From contig NC_090446.1 of NCBI RefSeq assembly GCF_031143425.1, positions 654,493,717 to 654,557,716 on the forward strand: a stretch of 64,000 bases of DNA, written 5' to 3'. A model generated the notes under the pieces. That model was not told the origin of the DNA. It ran no database searches and worked only from the letters and a program-made list of their open reading frames with translations. This stretch comes from Pleurodeles waltl. Lineage: Eukaryota > Chordata > Amphibia > Caudata > Salamandridae. The position numbers and the translations under genes were made by a program. Shown one piece after another: positions 1 to 12,129 of the stretch; within the stretch, counting starts at the first letter, position 1, and every line of letters starts with the position of its first letter.

Positions 1-662
1 ACCTGCCCTCCTCCTCCTCATTGATGGACTGCCTGCAGAAATGTGGCACTTTTAAAGGTACAATGTCTGGGGTGTACCAGATTTTGGTGGAAAGACTGTA
101 CTCTAATCCATTGTCCAGCTCCCGGTAGGACTGGTGGTCGGACAGGCTACAGGTCACTTAATTGGAGGACGACTGGGATGAGCTCTAGGCTATCCATTAT
201 AAGCATCTCAGTTACTTTAAGGTACCTCACTGATGGCACTGTTTGTCTCTAGGACTCTGTAGATCTTCCTTACTCTCCTCTGTAGTGTGTTGGAGATGTG
301 GAGGGAGAAATTGTTCATCTGCTTTGGGACTGCTCGCTGTATTGACCTGTTGGTTTTCCGTCACGAGTACAATCAGATGAACAATACCCCTCAAAGGGTT
401 GTTGAAACTACAAACCACTTCCCTTCATGACTTTTCACAGTGCCCAGCCATTACAAACCAACAGTCCAGATGGCTAGCCAAGGCACTGGGATCCACCAAG
501 ATCTGCAACCTGGGACTTGGCAAATTGCCTGCATGTCCAACACTTAAACAGTGGCCACAAGAACTGTATAAGGTGGCTGCTTTTGAAAGGATTATCACTA
601 GGCTCTCTAATTACTATGACAAATTTCTGGAGACATGGAGAGACTTTCTCGTAGACTCATGA
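1..662 (+). pseudogene. L1-like LINE ORF2, C-terminal fragment
   Basis: This is the degraded end of an L1-type reverse transcriptase protein, normally a nuclear endonuclease-RT that copies its own mRNA into DNA. An 87-residue frame at 399-662 ends with W-x-x-x-L-x-x-V-x-x-x-E-R followed by T-R-L-S-N-Y-Y-D-K-F-L-E-T-W. I know this arrangement from the extreme C-terminus of L1/Tx1-group ORF2 proteins (ER...T.RL....DKF...W). At 39-65 another frame reads K-C-G-T-x-K-G-T-M, matching the cysteine-rich CxxCGxxxGT segment that normally lies about 100 residues upstream. The two motifs are in different frames, so at least one indel separates them. The start lies outside the window. Seen: the motifs. 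Inferred: the family. Confidence 0.6.
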
Positions 663-1075
663 CTCACATCCTTTCCAAATCCCGGCCTTCCTCTCCCTGT
701 TTCCCATACCCTCACACTCACTGGACAACCCATAGATTTATGCCTGGCTCATCTTCTGCCTCTCGGTAATTCGATCCCTGAGGGGTACGTTGAGAGTCTC
801 CACGTGGAGACGGTGACTAGACTCCCAAGCTCATTTTTAGGGAAAGGTTTTGAAAAAAACCTGGAGGCACTAGGCTGGGACTGTAAGCCAGTGACTGAGT
901 CTTGACTCAGGAAAGCTGAATCATCTTCAACAACCGGTGCATCATCTACGTGTCCAGCAGAAACAAAACCCCTAGTGCACCTTTCAGAGAAGCTAGCCAT
1001 CTTGAGGGACAGGGCCACACCAAGAGCACAGACTTTGACAAAATTTAAATAAAGAAATGTACAAAAAGGAAACCA
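663..1075 (+). mobile_element. Probable 3' untranslated tail of the L1-like copy
   Basis: The sequence directly follows the ORF2 stop and has no coding signal. AATAAA occurs at 1048-1053, followed by an A-rich stretch, which fits a retroposon 3' end. No clear target duplication was found. The end point is an estimate. Confidence 0.35.
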
Positions 1076-4000
1076 GAAAAGTACTTCCTTATTTCCTAAC
1101 TGTTAGCACTGTATAAGTGCACACACATACATATAATGTTATAACACGTGATCGTTTCAAAGCGGGGAATATTGAATGGGAAAGGAGATTGACATATTCC
1201 ATCAGCCAGTTAGCCAGTGGAAGGAATTTCTCTGAGGAGATGCCAAAGATTGATTAGGCATTTACATCAATCTTTTCTTTACTTCAAAATATTATTTTGT
1301 CAGCAAACGGTCTAGGAATTAGGTGGATCTAAACCTGCAATCAGACATTTTCCATCCTTTTTCTGTATGTGCACTTCATTGACACTCTTTAAACGACTAC
1401 TTGTTTACTGAATTACTTTATCTATGTTGTGTGGGACAGTGTATGAGTGTCCCAATGTTTGTTGACTGCATCTTAGGTTTAGTGTGTTGCTTAATGGATA
1501 TTGGCACTTGGCTTACCTTGGCATCTTTTAGCAATCTACTATTCCTAAACATCTGTTGAGCCCTGATTTATACATCTGAAACTCTCTTTTGCACTCTTTC
1601 CTCTTCCTGGACGCTGTTTTTCTTTCCCGTATCCTTCCTCCTCAATAGGCACACACATAATGTTATTGCTTATTGTTAACTTCCCTATTGGCACAGCTCA
1701 TGCCATTCATTAGGCTCTTTCGACTCTCCATCACTCTTCCTTCTTTCCACTTTCCTGTTATATCTAAAACTTGTAAGTGACTTTCCCATAGCATAAAGTG
1801 CTATTCAAGCAATCAACTTACCACCTCATGTTGGCTGTGTGTATGGGTAAATGATTGCTAGATGGCTTATGTGTATGGGTGCTTGTAGGTCTGTAGGCAT
1901 GGGTGAATGTTTATCTGCTTATCTATGACCAGAGATATCCCTAGGTGTTTTTGCTCGTCTGCATGTTTGCATGGATGTTTTATCCATGTCAATGAATGTG
2001 TGGATTTTGTGTGCGTGCACTACATATAACCAGAGTACACCCAATGCTGCAGTTCCACATTCAAAATGCTGCAAATATATGTTGTTACAGTTACCCAGTC
2101 TAATGTTTTTTTAAAAAGCAATTTCTGTTGTCATTTTCACCGAAAGCAACCCAGGTACTGTACAGAACTACTTTGAAACGTCGATTACATACTCTTCTGC
2201 CACATCAGCGACATCAAGTGTGACATAAATAAAACAGCGGTAGGAGTTTCTGATCAATCAGTGCAATTGGGAGCGTAACGGACAAACCAAATATAAAACT
2301 CCCCCCCTAAACAATTTCTAACAGTTAAAGAAGGTGACAATGTTCAATCACTAAGAATGGGAAAGATTTTGTTGCTGTACATCCTTGCCATTGCAGATTA
2401 GTGGATTCCTGGGAAATCTCTTCAGAAGGCCCAAACAGGCTTCACTAGGTTATGCAATTCTTGCAGAGTGATGGTCGGAAACTAAACCGTGTTATTGTGA
2501 CCAACATGTATGCATTGAGAGTAATCCAGCAACACATATCGGTAAAAGAGATAGAAGCTCCATGTGTGTGGGAGCAAATCCTCCAGCACTGTAGATTCGA
2601 TAGGTTGCACAACTAGTAGGTGCTGGGACACTAGTCAAATAAACTTTCTCTGTAGGTGTGTAACAGCACTTGTCAGCTTATCAGTCAGCTGAAACCGATT
2701 TTTTGCGTAGGCCTCGGATCTCTTTGTGTCTAAGCGCTGCTACTTCGGCTTGACCCCATTTGAGCATCGCTCTGCTTCAGTACAACAGCGCGGGTAAAAT
2801 CTCTGTGTTCCAGTGCATTGCAATGAGCCGAGGGACTACCAAAAGTGCCAATTCTGTGGTTTGGGTACTTGTTTTTCCATTTTGGGGTCATTCGAACAAT
2901 CCTAGAAGGGCTCCCTCCATCGTTCCCAAGTCTGAACAGCCCGTCACCACTCTCAACGCTTCTAAAACCTCCCCCCAGAAGGATACCACTGCTGGGCAGG
3001 AATTCTGCTCCCTGCTTTGGACATCAGGGACACTTCGAGGAGGGACCACCGTTACCCAGTTTAATGATACTCAAATTATTATTCTCAGAAGGATGAAAGT
3101 CTGAGTTTGCACTGTTAGGGATTCATAGAAAGAGAAAAATTCAGTCACAAGACTGGATGCATTAAAGGGTGGTCTGCTGAAATATTGCACAAATAACTAA
3201 AATCTCCTGGTATAGAGTATTTCCTATTATTTAGGTTCTTAGTGATGTATTTGAACTTTTGTCTCACAACACTGCGCTCCTCCTCCAGATGCGTTCCTTC
3301 ATCATTGAATACTGTGAGTCCTAGCACCCATTCACTTTAAAACCATCGTCAGCTCTGCATGCTCCCATCACCTCCTATTTGACTGAGCCTCTCTATCTAT
3401 GGGTTACAATCCACAAGACACGTAATGCTAATGGCAACAAGGTCACAAAGATCATGGTGCTCTTAACGCCTTGCCATAATAAACAGAAAATAGTAAACTC
3501 AGATTATGACCAAACATATTTTAACAGGTGATAAATGGGGCAAACACTTACAGATCAACAGACATACCTAGTATCTAATGGAGGGAATATTGCTAGGTGG
3601 TATTAGGCTCCATATATCACCCCCACTGATGCACATATCTGTGCCACCCAAAGTATGCACAACAACACTCCACCATATCATCAAACTTCACACATTTTAT
3701 CAACATGTCCCATATACATGAAACCACAAACAACCCCCTACCGACCATGCACTCTAAATGGTGCTCAGGAACTTGAGGCAAATCAGAGCACTTACACCTT
3801 GTAAGGGAATCAGGTGCTGTACAAATAATAAACCGGACATGCAGGAAAGAGCTGTAGGCCTCGGGAGTGGTATGGATAGTGCTATATGAATAACCAATAC
3901 AATTCCTCATTTTCAAATAAATGTCCTAAACAACTAACCTTGGTCATTTCTGTAAGCCTATTGTCATGATACTAAAAGTAATACTGTACTGCCATCTTGC

Positions 4001-4495
4001 ATATAGTGTTAATGTAAGACTGGATTGAGTCAGGAATAGAGATAAGCATAAGCAAGACTGCAAATTAATAAGGACAGCTGAGGCAGAGCCAAACCAATAG
4101 TCTGATTTTTTTTCCTCTAACTGTTAAAGCATTAGCTAAGCCAAAAAACTATTCGGAAGGAATATTACACAACAAACATGTAAAAATATTCTTGAAAATT
4201 CCAGAAAGGTATGTTTTTTTAAATTCAGAGGGGTTTAAATTCAGCACCTAGATGACATCAAATCATTTAGTGACATTTTTTAAAAGTGAAAGTTCTAAAT
4301 ATAAACATTCATGAAGCCCTTCCCCTCCCCAAAACACCTCTCTACTGTATGATGATGCCACTAGGAAGCTAAGAGATAAGTCAGCTGTTTTCTGCTCCCC
4401 CATGGTGGCCTATATTGCTATTATAGGAGTGCAACATTATAGTGATTAAACCACATATGAGAGAATTTTGCATGTAACATCCCGAAATGGATTAC
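1076..4495. other. Unassigned non-coding stretch
   Basis: I recognise no gene or element. The sequence is AT-rich with dense stops in all frames. A 114-residue open frame at 2760-3104 has no motif I know. A 99-residue minus-strand frame at 3617-3916 is also unremarkable. There are no tandem repeats or long palindromes. Confidence 0.5.
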
Positions 4496-4499
4496 TTTA

Positions 4500-4690
4500 A
4501 AGTGTTATATGATATGATCAAGGAAAGTGAGAAAAGTGAAGTAAAGTGATTTGCCTACGATGACACAACGTGGTGAAAATATGAATCAAGGATTTGGACC
4601 CCAAGTTTCCTGGTTACACAATCGGCAATTTAGTAACTGGATTGATATCTTCCTCTCTAGTTTAATACCAAGGGACAAAGATTTTGTTTA
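4500..4690 (-). mobile_element. MIR-like (CORE) SINE relic
   Basis: On the plus strand AAGTGATTTGCCTACGA followed by TGACACAACG (4544-4570) resembles the antisense of the conserved MIR/CORE segment (AAGTnACTTGCCCAAGGTCACACAGC). About 20 bp further, GGATTTGGACC (4590-4600) is close to a reverse-complement tRNA box B. Order and spacing fit a tRNA-derived CORE SINE lying on the minus strand. Divergence is high, so the limits are approximate. A related copy lies near 5425-5600. Confidence 0.5.
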
Positions 4691-4859
4691 ATTCTACCAA
4701 GAGCATAATAGTGTACTGTGTAAAATAAAGACACTAATCACATAGTACATTAATCAGATGCGAGATATCTTTGTTAAAAAAAGCACAAAGTTAAGAGAGG
4801 TCAGGCCTCAATACCATCTCATTGCGTAGGTGATGCTGGCGGTCTCAGAGGTACTATGG

Positions 4860-5420
4860 GGCTTGTTATGAGGGAGGATGAAAACGCACATGTACTTTCT
4901 GCTAGTGGAAGCTAGGGAGGCAAGCAGCTGCACATGCCGCAGAAGCACCCTGAGGCCCAGGTTCCAGTACAAAAACTATGCTTTAAGGCTTTACCCACTT
5001 TGTATGGGTGTTATACAATACAGCACATATCCAAAGGTGGAAAAATGAGGAGAAATTATGGCATTTCTTCTTGTTATGCCTGCTTCAAGGAAGCATATGA
5101 TTTTGTAGCAAATTCCTGCCTGATGTTGGTAGATAGGGATATGTGTCAAAGCCCAGGGGTGACGCACCACCAATGGAACGGCCCCTTGAAACAAAGTACT
5201 GCAACACAGCAGATTAAAATTTTTTGGGTTACTATGGGATACTATCCAATGCAAATCCTGATTTGTATTGGATAGTAAATCCCACACTAACACTTAGCAC
5301 CAGGTTTGCGTCACACAAACCTGGTGTAAAGCATTAGGAATTCTGTGACCAAGTGCATTAGAAGAGCATTGCCATCTTGCATGGTGACACTGCCAGTGCT
5401 GGTCAGTAATTAGTAATTTG
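4860..5420. mobile_element. MITE-like segment with perfect hairpins
   Basis: The segment is non-coding and rich in inverted repeats. At 5240-5277 there are two 18-bp arms with one mismatch around a 2-nt loop. At 5298-5326 two perfect 11-bp arms (CACCAGGTTTG and its complement) enclose a 7-nt loop. The style matches the palindromic MITEs elsewhere in the window. I could not find both terminal repeats, so the borders are guesses. Confidence 0.35.
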
Positions 5421-5424
5421 ACTT

Positions 5425-5600
5425 TGATCACACTTTCAATTCAAGCCTGGAAGCTTGGATTTGAAATCCCAGGTTCCAAGGTTATTTACGTATTGCGTAA
5501 TTTAGCCACTGGACTGCTCTTACATTTAACACCAAAGGGCAGTACTTTTTATTTGGTTCTTCCATTAGCTAAATAACACATTGTGTTAAACAAATGCTAT
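5425..5600 (-). mobile_element. Second MIR-like SINE relic
   Basis: The stretch around 5459-5570 (GATTTGAAATCCCAGGTTCC, then TTTAGCCACTGGACTG, then AACACCAAAGGGCAG) aligns by eye with 4591-4680 of the first relic (GATTTGGACCCCAAGTTTCC, then TTTAGTAACTGGATTG, then AATACCAAGGGACAA). The shared order indicates two copies of one SINE or two parts of one duplication. It is strongly decayed. Confidence 0.4.
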
Positions 5601-7140
5601 GATCACATGGGAAAATGATATCACTATTGAACATTTGGTTTGGAGGCCGGTGACAGCAGCTTTCAAATCATAATGTGGAGCCTAGCCAAGCTGAACCAGC
5701 ACTTCAGTATGACCACTCTGCGTGATGCACTGATTGGTCCAATCACGAATGGGAATTATTGCCCTACACAGCAGCGGTGACTGTACAGGCTCCATGCTTC
5801 AGGTCAGGACAGAAGCAGCTTGTCAAAAGATTTAAGTAAAGACAGCAGAGCACGGGAGCGCGCACACGGCGTTCAAATTCCGCCTTCACTTTCATTGTCT
5901 ATTTCCAAGCTGAAAGAGATTGGAAATGCGTGTCCATTAGCCCCTTATGCCAGAGCTCTTGACCTACGTATGTCATTGGCTGGCAGGCCAGATTATGTAC
6001 AGGCCTGCCAACAGAAATCACAAGGGAGATTGTGGTACCGCTTTAATTTTACAGCATAAGACTCAAACATTTTAGGGGGGGCAATGAAGATACAGGGACT
6101 CCCCGTGGCTAATGTCCTGCATTCTAAGCATTGGCTCTAGTTTATTTTTGGTAAATTAGATTAATAGGAGTTAGATGTGATCATCCGGTGGTTTGTGGGA
6201 TGAATAGATGGGTTAAAGAAGATTAGTTATTGTAAGGTTGCATTGATAATGGTTTAAAGAGGCTAGTTTGTGATCTATGAAATAAGGTGTAGGCAAACTG
6301 CTGAAATACAATTTTGGAGATTAAATAGGACAGGCATGCGAATTAGTTGTAAGTTATACTCAGAGGAGGCATGCATAGAAAGAAGATAAGAAAGGGGCCA
6401 TCTGAAAGAAAAAAGAAGGAACAATTTAAGAACTGACAGTTTTAATTCCAGGTCAGGTTTTCATGTAAGGTCCTTAGGATATAGTGGGAAGCAGCATTTT
6501 CGGATAGGATGCAATGTGATAATGTACAACTGTAGAAAGAAAACACTGTTATTTGGATGTGAGAAAGTCTTTTTGATAGCCCTAAAATCAAACAAATTAC
6601 CTGTCAGCTGCTAGCATTGACTTCTGTTCCTGTTTCTATCCGCCCCTTGCTGCCTGATTTGAAAGTCCCTGCATGGTATACAGACATGTACTCCTGCCCT
6701 CAGTGCCTGACTGCATGTGTTTCTGGTATCCTGACTTTTTTTTTTTTCTGTTTTCTAGCGTTATACAAATCTAGCATGTGTGCAGAGTCCTAGGGTTGTC
6801 CTGGACAATGTAGCATCCAGAATCTGTCTGTGACATGGAGGGGTGCCCCAAGAGGACCCTCTGTGTAAACAGAGGTCCAGGGCTGGGGAATTAAAGGAAG
6901 TCCTAACAAATGTGCTGAAACCAGCCCCGCTCCCTTTATCTTTCCTCACCATTGTCCTCTCTACATTCATCCATTATCTCTCTCTCATCTCTCTCTTCTC
7001 CATCTCTAATTGCTTTCTCTCTACCTTTCCGTTCACTTTCTGTCTCTCTTTCTCAGTTTCCACGTGCCGGCTGCAATTAACTTCGGGGCACTGGAGTAAG
7101 GGAAAGAGGCACAAGTGCTGCCCTGGTATTGTGTGAGTGC
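5600..7140. other. Unassigned stretch with CCAAT-like sites and a pyrimidine tract
   Basis: No gene was recognised. Around 5730-5755 the palindromic GATTGGTCCAATC gives two opposed CCAAT motifs, and 5845-5885 is locally CpG-enriched, as in LTR or promoter remnants. There is no TATA box or following ORF to support a promoter. From about 6969 to 7060 the strand is almost pure pyrimidine (TCTC-rich), ending in a CAG that mimics a splice acceptor. Confidence 0.3.
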
Positions 7141-7321
7141 ACCTGAGTGCTGAAACCAGTTCAATCTATTTTAGATCTCCTGGTTGTAACAATATGGAGG
7201 GTGGGGACAGCTTCTCAAGCCAGTGGAAGCTTGTTACCTGCATTCCTGTTACTGGGGAGTGGAGATCCAGACACTGGGCTTAGGATGTGTCTCGCCGGGC
7301 TGCGTACTCTGAAAAAGTTTT

Positions 7322-7762
7322 ACCTCTTCTTTCTGCAAACAAATTACAGTTATCCATGCACTCATAACATCCAGACTGGGCTATCAAAATGCCTTATATC
7401 TGAGACTCCCAGAATATCTGCTTAGCAAGCTTCAGGAAGTCCACAATACAGCAACCCACATTTTCCTCAACCTTCCTCCAAGATCTCATGTGACTCTACA
7501 CCTAAGGGCCCTTCCCTGTCTTCTGATAAAGAAGAGAATTCTTTTCAAATCGTTAGTCCTGGTCCATAAAGCATTACAGTCAATTGGTTCAGGTTATCTC
7601 AGGGATAGGATTGAACATTATGTCCCCTCACAAACCCTACTGTCACCCAATATCCTGCTGGCGAGGATTTCTAAAGTTCAACACATGAGAAATGGAGGTC
7701 GCACTTTCTCCTGTCTCGGGCCAGTAGCTTGGAACAGACTCCCTCTTGAGGCTCGTAGCTGA
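7322..7762 (+). pseudogene. L2-clade LINE reverse transcriptase, C-terminal tail
   Basis: A single frame without stops covers about 147 residues and ends in a stop after L-P-L-E-A-R-S. Ordered motifs typical of the L2/CR1-group RT tail are visible: V-I-H-A-L-I-T-S-R-L-G-Y-x-N-A-L-Y near 7349-7402, L-P-E-Y-L-L-S-K-L-Q, H-V-T-L-H-L-R-A-L-P-C-L, K-K-R-I-L-F-K-S-L-V-L-V-H-K-A-L, G-S-G-Y-L-R-D-R-I, then G-R-T-F-S-x-L-G-P-V-A-W-N-R-L-P at the end. The family usually has SRLDYCNALY, so D and C are replaced here (GYQN). The RT catalytic domain upstream is missing, as expected for a 5'-truncated insertion. The recognition is firm; the clade name rests on recalled consensus. Confidence 0.8.
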
Positions 7763-7764
7763 GA

Positions 7765-9529
7765 TATCTGCGTTCCGGAAAAAGTAAACAAAAAATTATT
7801 TTAAAGTCTTCTGGTGGCATGTAGCCTTTAACATAGCACCGGGACACTCCAAAGAGTATCCATGCTCTCTACAAATCACTTTCATATTCATAAACACCCT
7901 CAGCAACACTTGTATATTCAAGCAATGGGTAATCAGTGCATAAAATTTCTCTGACCTACCACTGTATAGTTGTCTCCAATTAAATATATGTTGATTAGTA
8001 GGTATTTCTTCTGATTTCTTTGTGGTACTCTTGCCATCACATGCTGCTAAAAGATGTTGAGCAGGTTCCAAAGAGACTTTTGCATAACTTTTCCATTAAT
8101 TTGCAGATTTTTCACGGATTCCGGGAGGATTTGATGACCCACAATTTTTGAGAAATAAACAAATTCCATTGGTGCAAGACAATTTTTCTTTTCTTTCTAT
8201 GTGGAATCCACGGATACTCAGTTGAATCAATGATCCAGGCAATCTGATTGGCTAGCAGCAACTTAAAATTATTGTTAGAGGATTGGAGGTACAGATGACA
8301 GAAACCTGACAATAAAGTGTGATGGGCGAATAAGGGACAGTGGGACAGGGGGACCATCTCATGCCACCAGGAAAGATGTGGGGATCCCAAACGAGCAGAT
8401 ACGATCTTTAAAAATAAAAAAAATAAAACTGTTTTTTTTAATCATGGATTTCATGGATCCAAAACTGGATTTGTGGATCTGCAGTTCCCCAAATGGACCC
8501 ACCAATTATTTTGAAAATGTAATATATTTTTTGGAATCCAGAAAAAAACTAAAACAAAGAAAACATGGTTTAACTATGCATAGCAAAAGGCTAGTGTAGT
8601 GTGATCGGTTCCCAACGCTTAACGTGTACAGTTAAAGTCTGTTGATGCTGATTCATGGCATAGAAGGTGGTGTAATGCCTTCTCCCAGTGCCCGCTGCAC
8701 ATGGTCAAGGGATGTGATCGGCTGAATTCATGTCACTTGTGGCATGTACTTAGGTCAGACCCTGCACCCAATCCCCGCTACTCAAAGTCAAAGTCTGTGC
8801 ACAGCTGGTTTGATGCATACAAGCTGGTGAAGACAGACCCTTTGGTAATAGCCTGCTAAACATTTTGAAAAACTATTCACCTACACAGGGTTTCCAGGTT
8901 CCCTATGACCATAAATAGCAAAATGTGTCTGTATGGCCACTGTGCATCCACTCATGCAGCCAATGGCTGTTGCTTGGGAGGCTGGGGACAGAACCTTTGA
9001 CCAACGGCATCTGTGCACAACTGAGGGATGGCAATGGTTGCTGGAAACTGGCTTTTTCTGCCCAACCCTTGCTGCCTCATGGTAACTTGTGTGTAGGACC
9101 TGGATTCAGGGCCTTGCTACTGAGCAGTCCCTTGTGGCCAACCTACAACCCAGATCAAATGCAATGGGCAGTGGGAGCTTTCCACACAGTGGGTTGGCCA
9201 TCATAAAAATCATCTATTGAGAAACCAACAAAACTTACCGACTGACATATACTGTTGGTTCGTAGCTAGATATCAGATGCCCCTCGTATGCTAGCAGAGG
9301 AAGGTCACAGACAGATTAATGTTAACTTGATGATAAGCTCTAATACAGCTAAACCGCTCTCATCCTCACTCTTACCTGATGATTCAAGTTCTCGCTAATT
9401 TCAAATGCCACTCACAATATCTTCTCTCCTTGTATATAGTGGCAATCTGCCATCCTTCATTTTGGATGAAAACATCACTTGCAATAGAGCTTCACAAATA
9501 ATCACAGTAATAATCTAATAACAAACAAC
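7765..9529. other. Unassigned stretch
   Basis: I see no gene. Around 8110-8560 there are several scattered GGATTC/GGATCC-type words (for example ATGGATCC, GTGGATCTGCAG, GTGGAATCCACGG) that suggest an old interspersed repeat, but no terminal repeats could be set. The remainder is plain AT-rich sequence. Confidence 0.4.
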
Positions 9530-11277
9530 TGTTAGAGAACCCTCTTATGGTAATTTTTAGATTACCTGCCTATGGTTGGCAGTCAGGTTACCCCCTGTCA
9601 AAGCAAGGGCCCTCACTCTAGTCAGGGTAAAAGAGAATCACCCTCAGCTAACCCCTGCTCACCCCCTTGGTAGCTTGGCACGAGCAGCAGGCTTAACTTC
9701 AGAGTACAGGTGTAAAGTATTTGTACCAACACACACACAGTAACTTAATGAAAACACTAGAAAATGGCACAACACAGGTTTAGAAAAATAGAAAATATTT
9801 ATCTAAACAAAACAAGACCAAAACGACAAACATCTACTACACAAGTCATCACTTAAAAACCAAAAAGAGTCTTCATGTAGTTTTAAACACAACGCTAACA
9901 CTGTTAGCGTGAAAATGTACCTTGGGTACGTCAAAAATAACCCAGCACGGGCGAGTGTGCATCAAAAAAAGGCTTACGATGCGTCGATTTCACTCACTAG
10001 CAAGACCTTGTGTCGTTTCTTCTTTAGTCGGGTTGGGGTGCGTCGTTTCTTCTCTCCGCAGGAGAGCGATGCGTCGATACGGTAGCACTCCCGGGTCGGG
10101 GAGGGCCTTGCGATATTTTTGCATGCCCAGCAGTGTTTGCGTCAGAATTTCAGCCGCACGATGGTCCGAAATCATGCAGCGTGGGTTGCAATCTCACTGG
10201 TCTCCGTCAGCGGTGCTGCGTGTCGTTTCTCCAGCCGTTGCAGGCGAGCGTCAATTTTCAGCCGGGAAGCCGGCGGTGCGTCGATTTTTCAGTCGCAGAT
10301 CGGAGTTGCGTCGATCTTTTCCACGCACAGCTGTCTGTGCATGGATTTCTCACTCTTGGGCTGCCATCTTCTCTTCTCAGAGTCCCAGGAACTGGATGGG
10401 CACCACCTGGCAGAGTAGAAGTCGCTCCAGAGGCACCAGGTGCTGGCAGAGAGAAGTCGTTGCTGTCCCTGAGACTTCAAACAACAGGAGGCAGGCTCTA
10501 AATCAAGCCCTTGGATATCTCCACAAGAAGGGAGACAACACAAAGTCCAGTCTTTGTCCTCTAGCACAGGCAGAAGCAGCAACTGCAGCATAGCTCCAGA
10601 AAGCTCAGTCACAGGCAGGGCAGCTCTTCTTCCTCAGCTCTTCAGCTCTTCTCCAGGAAGAGATTCCTCTTAGTTTCCAGAAGTGTTCTAAGGTCTGTGG
10701 TTTGGGTGCCCTTCTTATACCCATTTTGCCCTTTGAAGTAGGCTTACTTCAAAGGAAAGTCTTTCTTGATTGTGAAATCCTGCCTTGCCCAGGCTAGGCC
10801 CCAGCCACACACCAGGGGGTTGGAGACTGCATTGTGTGAGGGCAGGCACAGCCCTTTCAGGTGTGAGTGACCAATCCTCCCCCTAGCACAGATGGCTCAC
10901 CAGGATATGCAGACTACACCCCAGCTCCCTTTGTGTCACTGTCCAGTGAGAGGTGCAACCAGTCCAACTGTCAAACTGACCCAGACAGGGAATCCACAAA
11001 CAGGCAGAGTCACAGAAATGGCTTAAGCAAGAAAATGCTCACTTTCTAAAAGTGGCATTTTCAAACACACAATCTTAAAATCAACTTTACTAAAAGATGT
11101 ATTTTTAAATTGTGAGCTCAGAGACCCCAAACTCCACATGTCTGTCCGCTCCCAAAGGGACTCTACACTTTAATCTTATTTAAAGGTAGCCCCCATGTTA
11201 AGCTATGATAGGGACAGGCCTTGCAAAAATTAATTTGGCAGTATTTCACTGTCAGGAGATATAAAACACTTTACTAT
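9530..11277 (+). mobile_element. Long non-coding repeat R1, copy a (LTR-like ends)
   Basis: This is one of five copies in the window of a long family without coding capacity. It begins TGTTAGAGAAC at 9530. Sister copies end ATTTCTAACA (42634) or, inverted, ATTTCTAACA (58762), so the full unit is bounded by TGTTAGAAAT...ATTTCTAACA, a TG...CA end style typical of LTRs. Its middle (about 10380-11270) matches 41385-42120 and the reverse complement of 56060-56900 at high identity, sharing words such as CACACACCAGGGGGTTGGAG and AACTGGAT(G/A)GGG. A degenerate GCGTCGATTT block lies at 9975-10325. The copy stops at 11277, where a Harbinger-type terminus starts. It could be a very long solo LTR or a different non-autonomous class. 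Confidence 0.65.
9975..10325 (+). repeat. Degenerate GCGTCGATTTC tandem block inside R1
   Basis: At least eight imperfect occurrences of (G)TGCGTCG(A)TTT or GTGTCGTTTCT lie at irregular 25-45 bp spacing. The block is unusually rich in CpG compared with its flanks. The equivalent positions of other R1 copies (41205-41350, 47220-47450) carry related but rearranged versions, so the block is variable within the family. Confidence 0.55.
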
Positions 11278-12129
11278 GGCCCTCATTCCACCCTGGCGGT
11301 TGGTGATAAAGCAGTGGTAATACTGCCAACAGGATCACGGTAACCAAAATGGAATTATGACCATGGCGGAAACTGCTTTGATGGACAGCCACTTTAACAC
11401 ACTGACCGCCACAGCGGAATCAACAAGCACCACAGTGGTAACCACCAACAACCAGGCGGAAGACAATGTACCGCCCACACTATTATGACCGGCCTACCCA
11501 CCAGCTTTTCTGGGGTGGTACCAACGACATCAAAAGCCTGGCAGAAACACTGCACACATGTCAAAGCACTCACCTGTGGAGACTCAGGGAACAACAACGA
11601 TGCCATGGAGCCCAAGCTGCAAATATTTACGATGCTCGTCTACCTTCTGCTGCATTATGAACATCTACTCCGGCGAAGACGATCACGGTGAGAACTGCCG
11701 CCTAGAACAGAAGGGAGGGGGGAGGAAAAAGAGAGTGACACACACACATGCAACACACAACACCCCCAACACCATACACACAACCAGATGCACAAACATT
11801 ACATATTCACCTCTTACCCCTGAGGAATAATGCAAGGACAAAATGATTTGAAGAAAGTGAGCGTAATATGATAAAATACAATGAATAAGTGCATCAAAAT
11901 ACAAATGTATATACATATTTACAAATGTTGGGACACTGCCCAGTCTTCAATGTCCGTGGGCCACAGGGCCACAACATATAGGCCAAGGCCCCACCTCACT
12001 CCTGCAACAGCACAGAGAGAACAATGCAGGGGCATTAGGTCAAAAATACACAGGCACCTCAGGGGGACGGGGAATTGGGGGGCACCTCAGCAGGAAGATG
12101 TTACAACACCACTGGTCCTGGAGGGGGCA

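Noticed and set aside
2760..3104. 114-residue open frame as a small gene
   Set aside because: No motif, no supporting promoter or splice context, and a second overlapping frame of similar length.
6969..7060. Polypyrimidine tract plus CAG as a splice acceptor of a host exon
   Set aside because: The following sequence has no coding signature before an L2 relic.
9922..10593. 223-residue frame in R1 as a protein
   Set aside because: It overlaps four other frames on both strands in a CpG-rich repeat block and is not preserved in other R1 copies.
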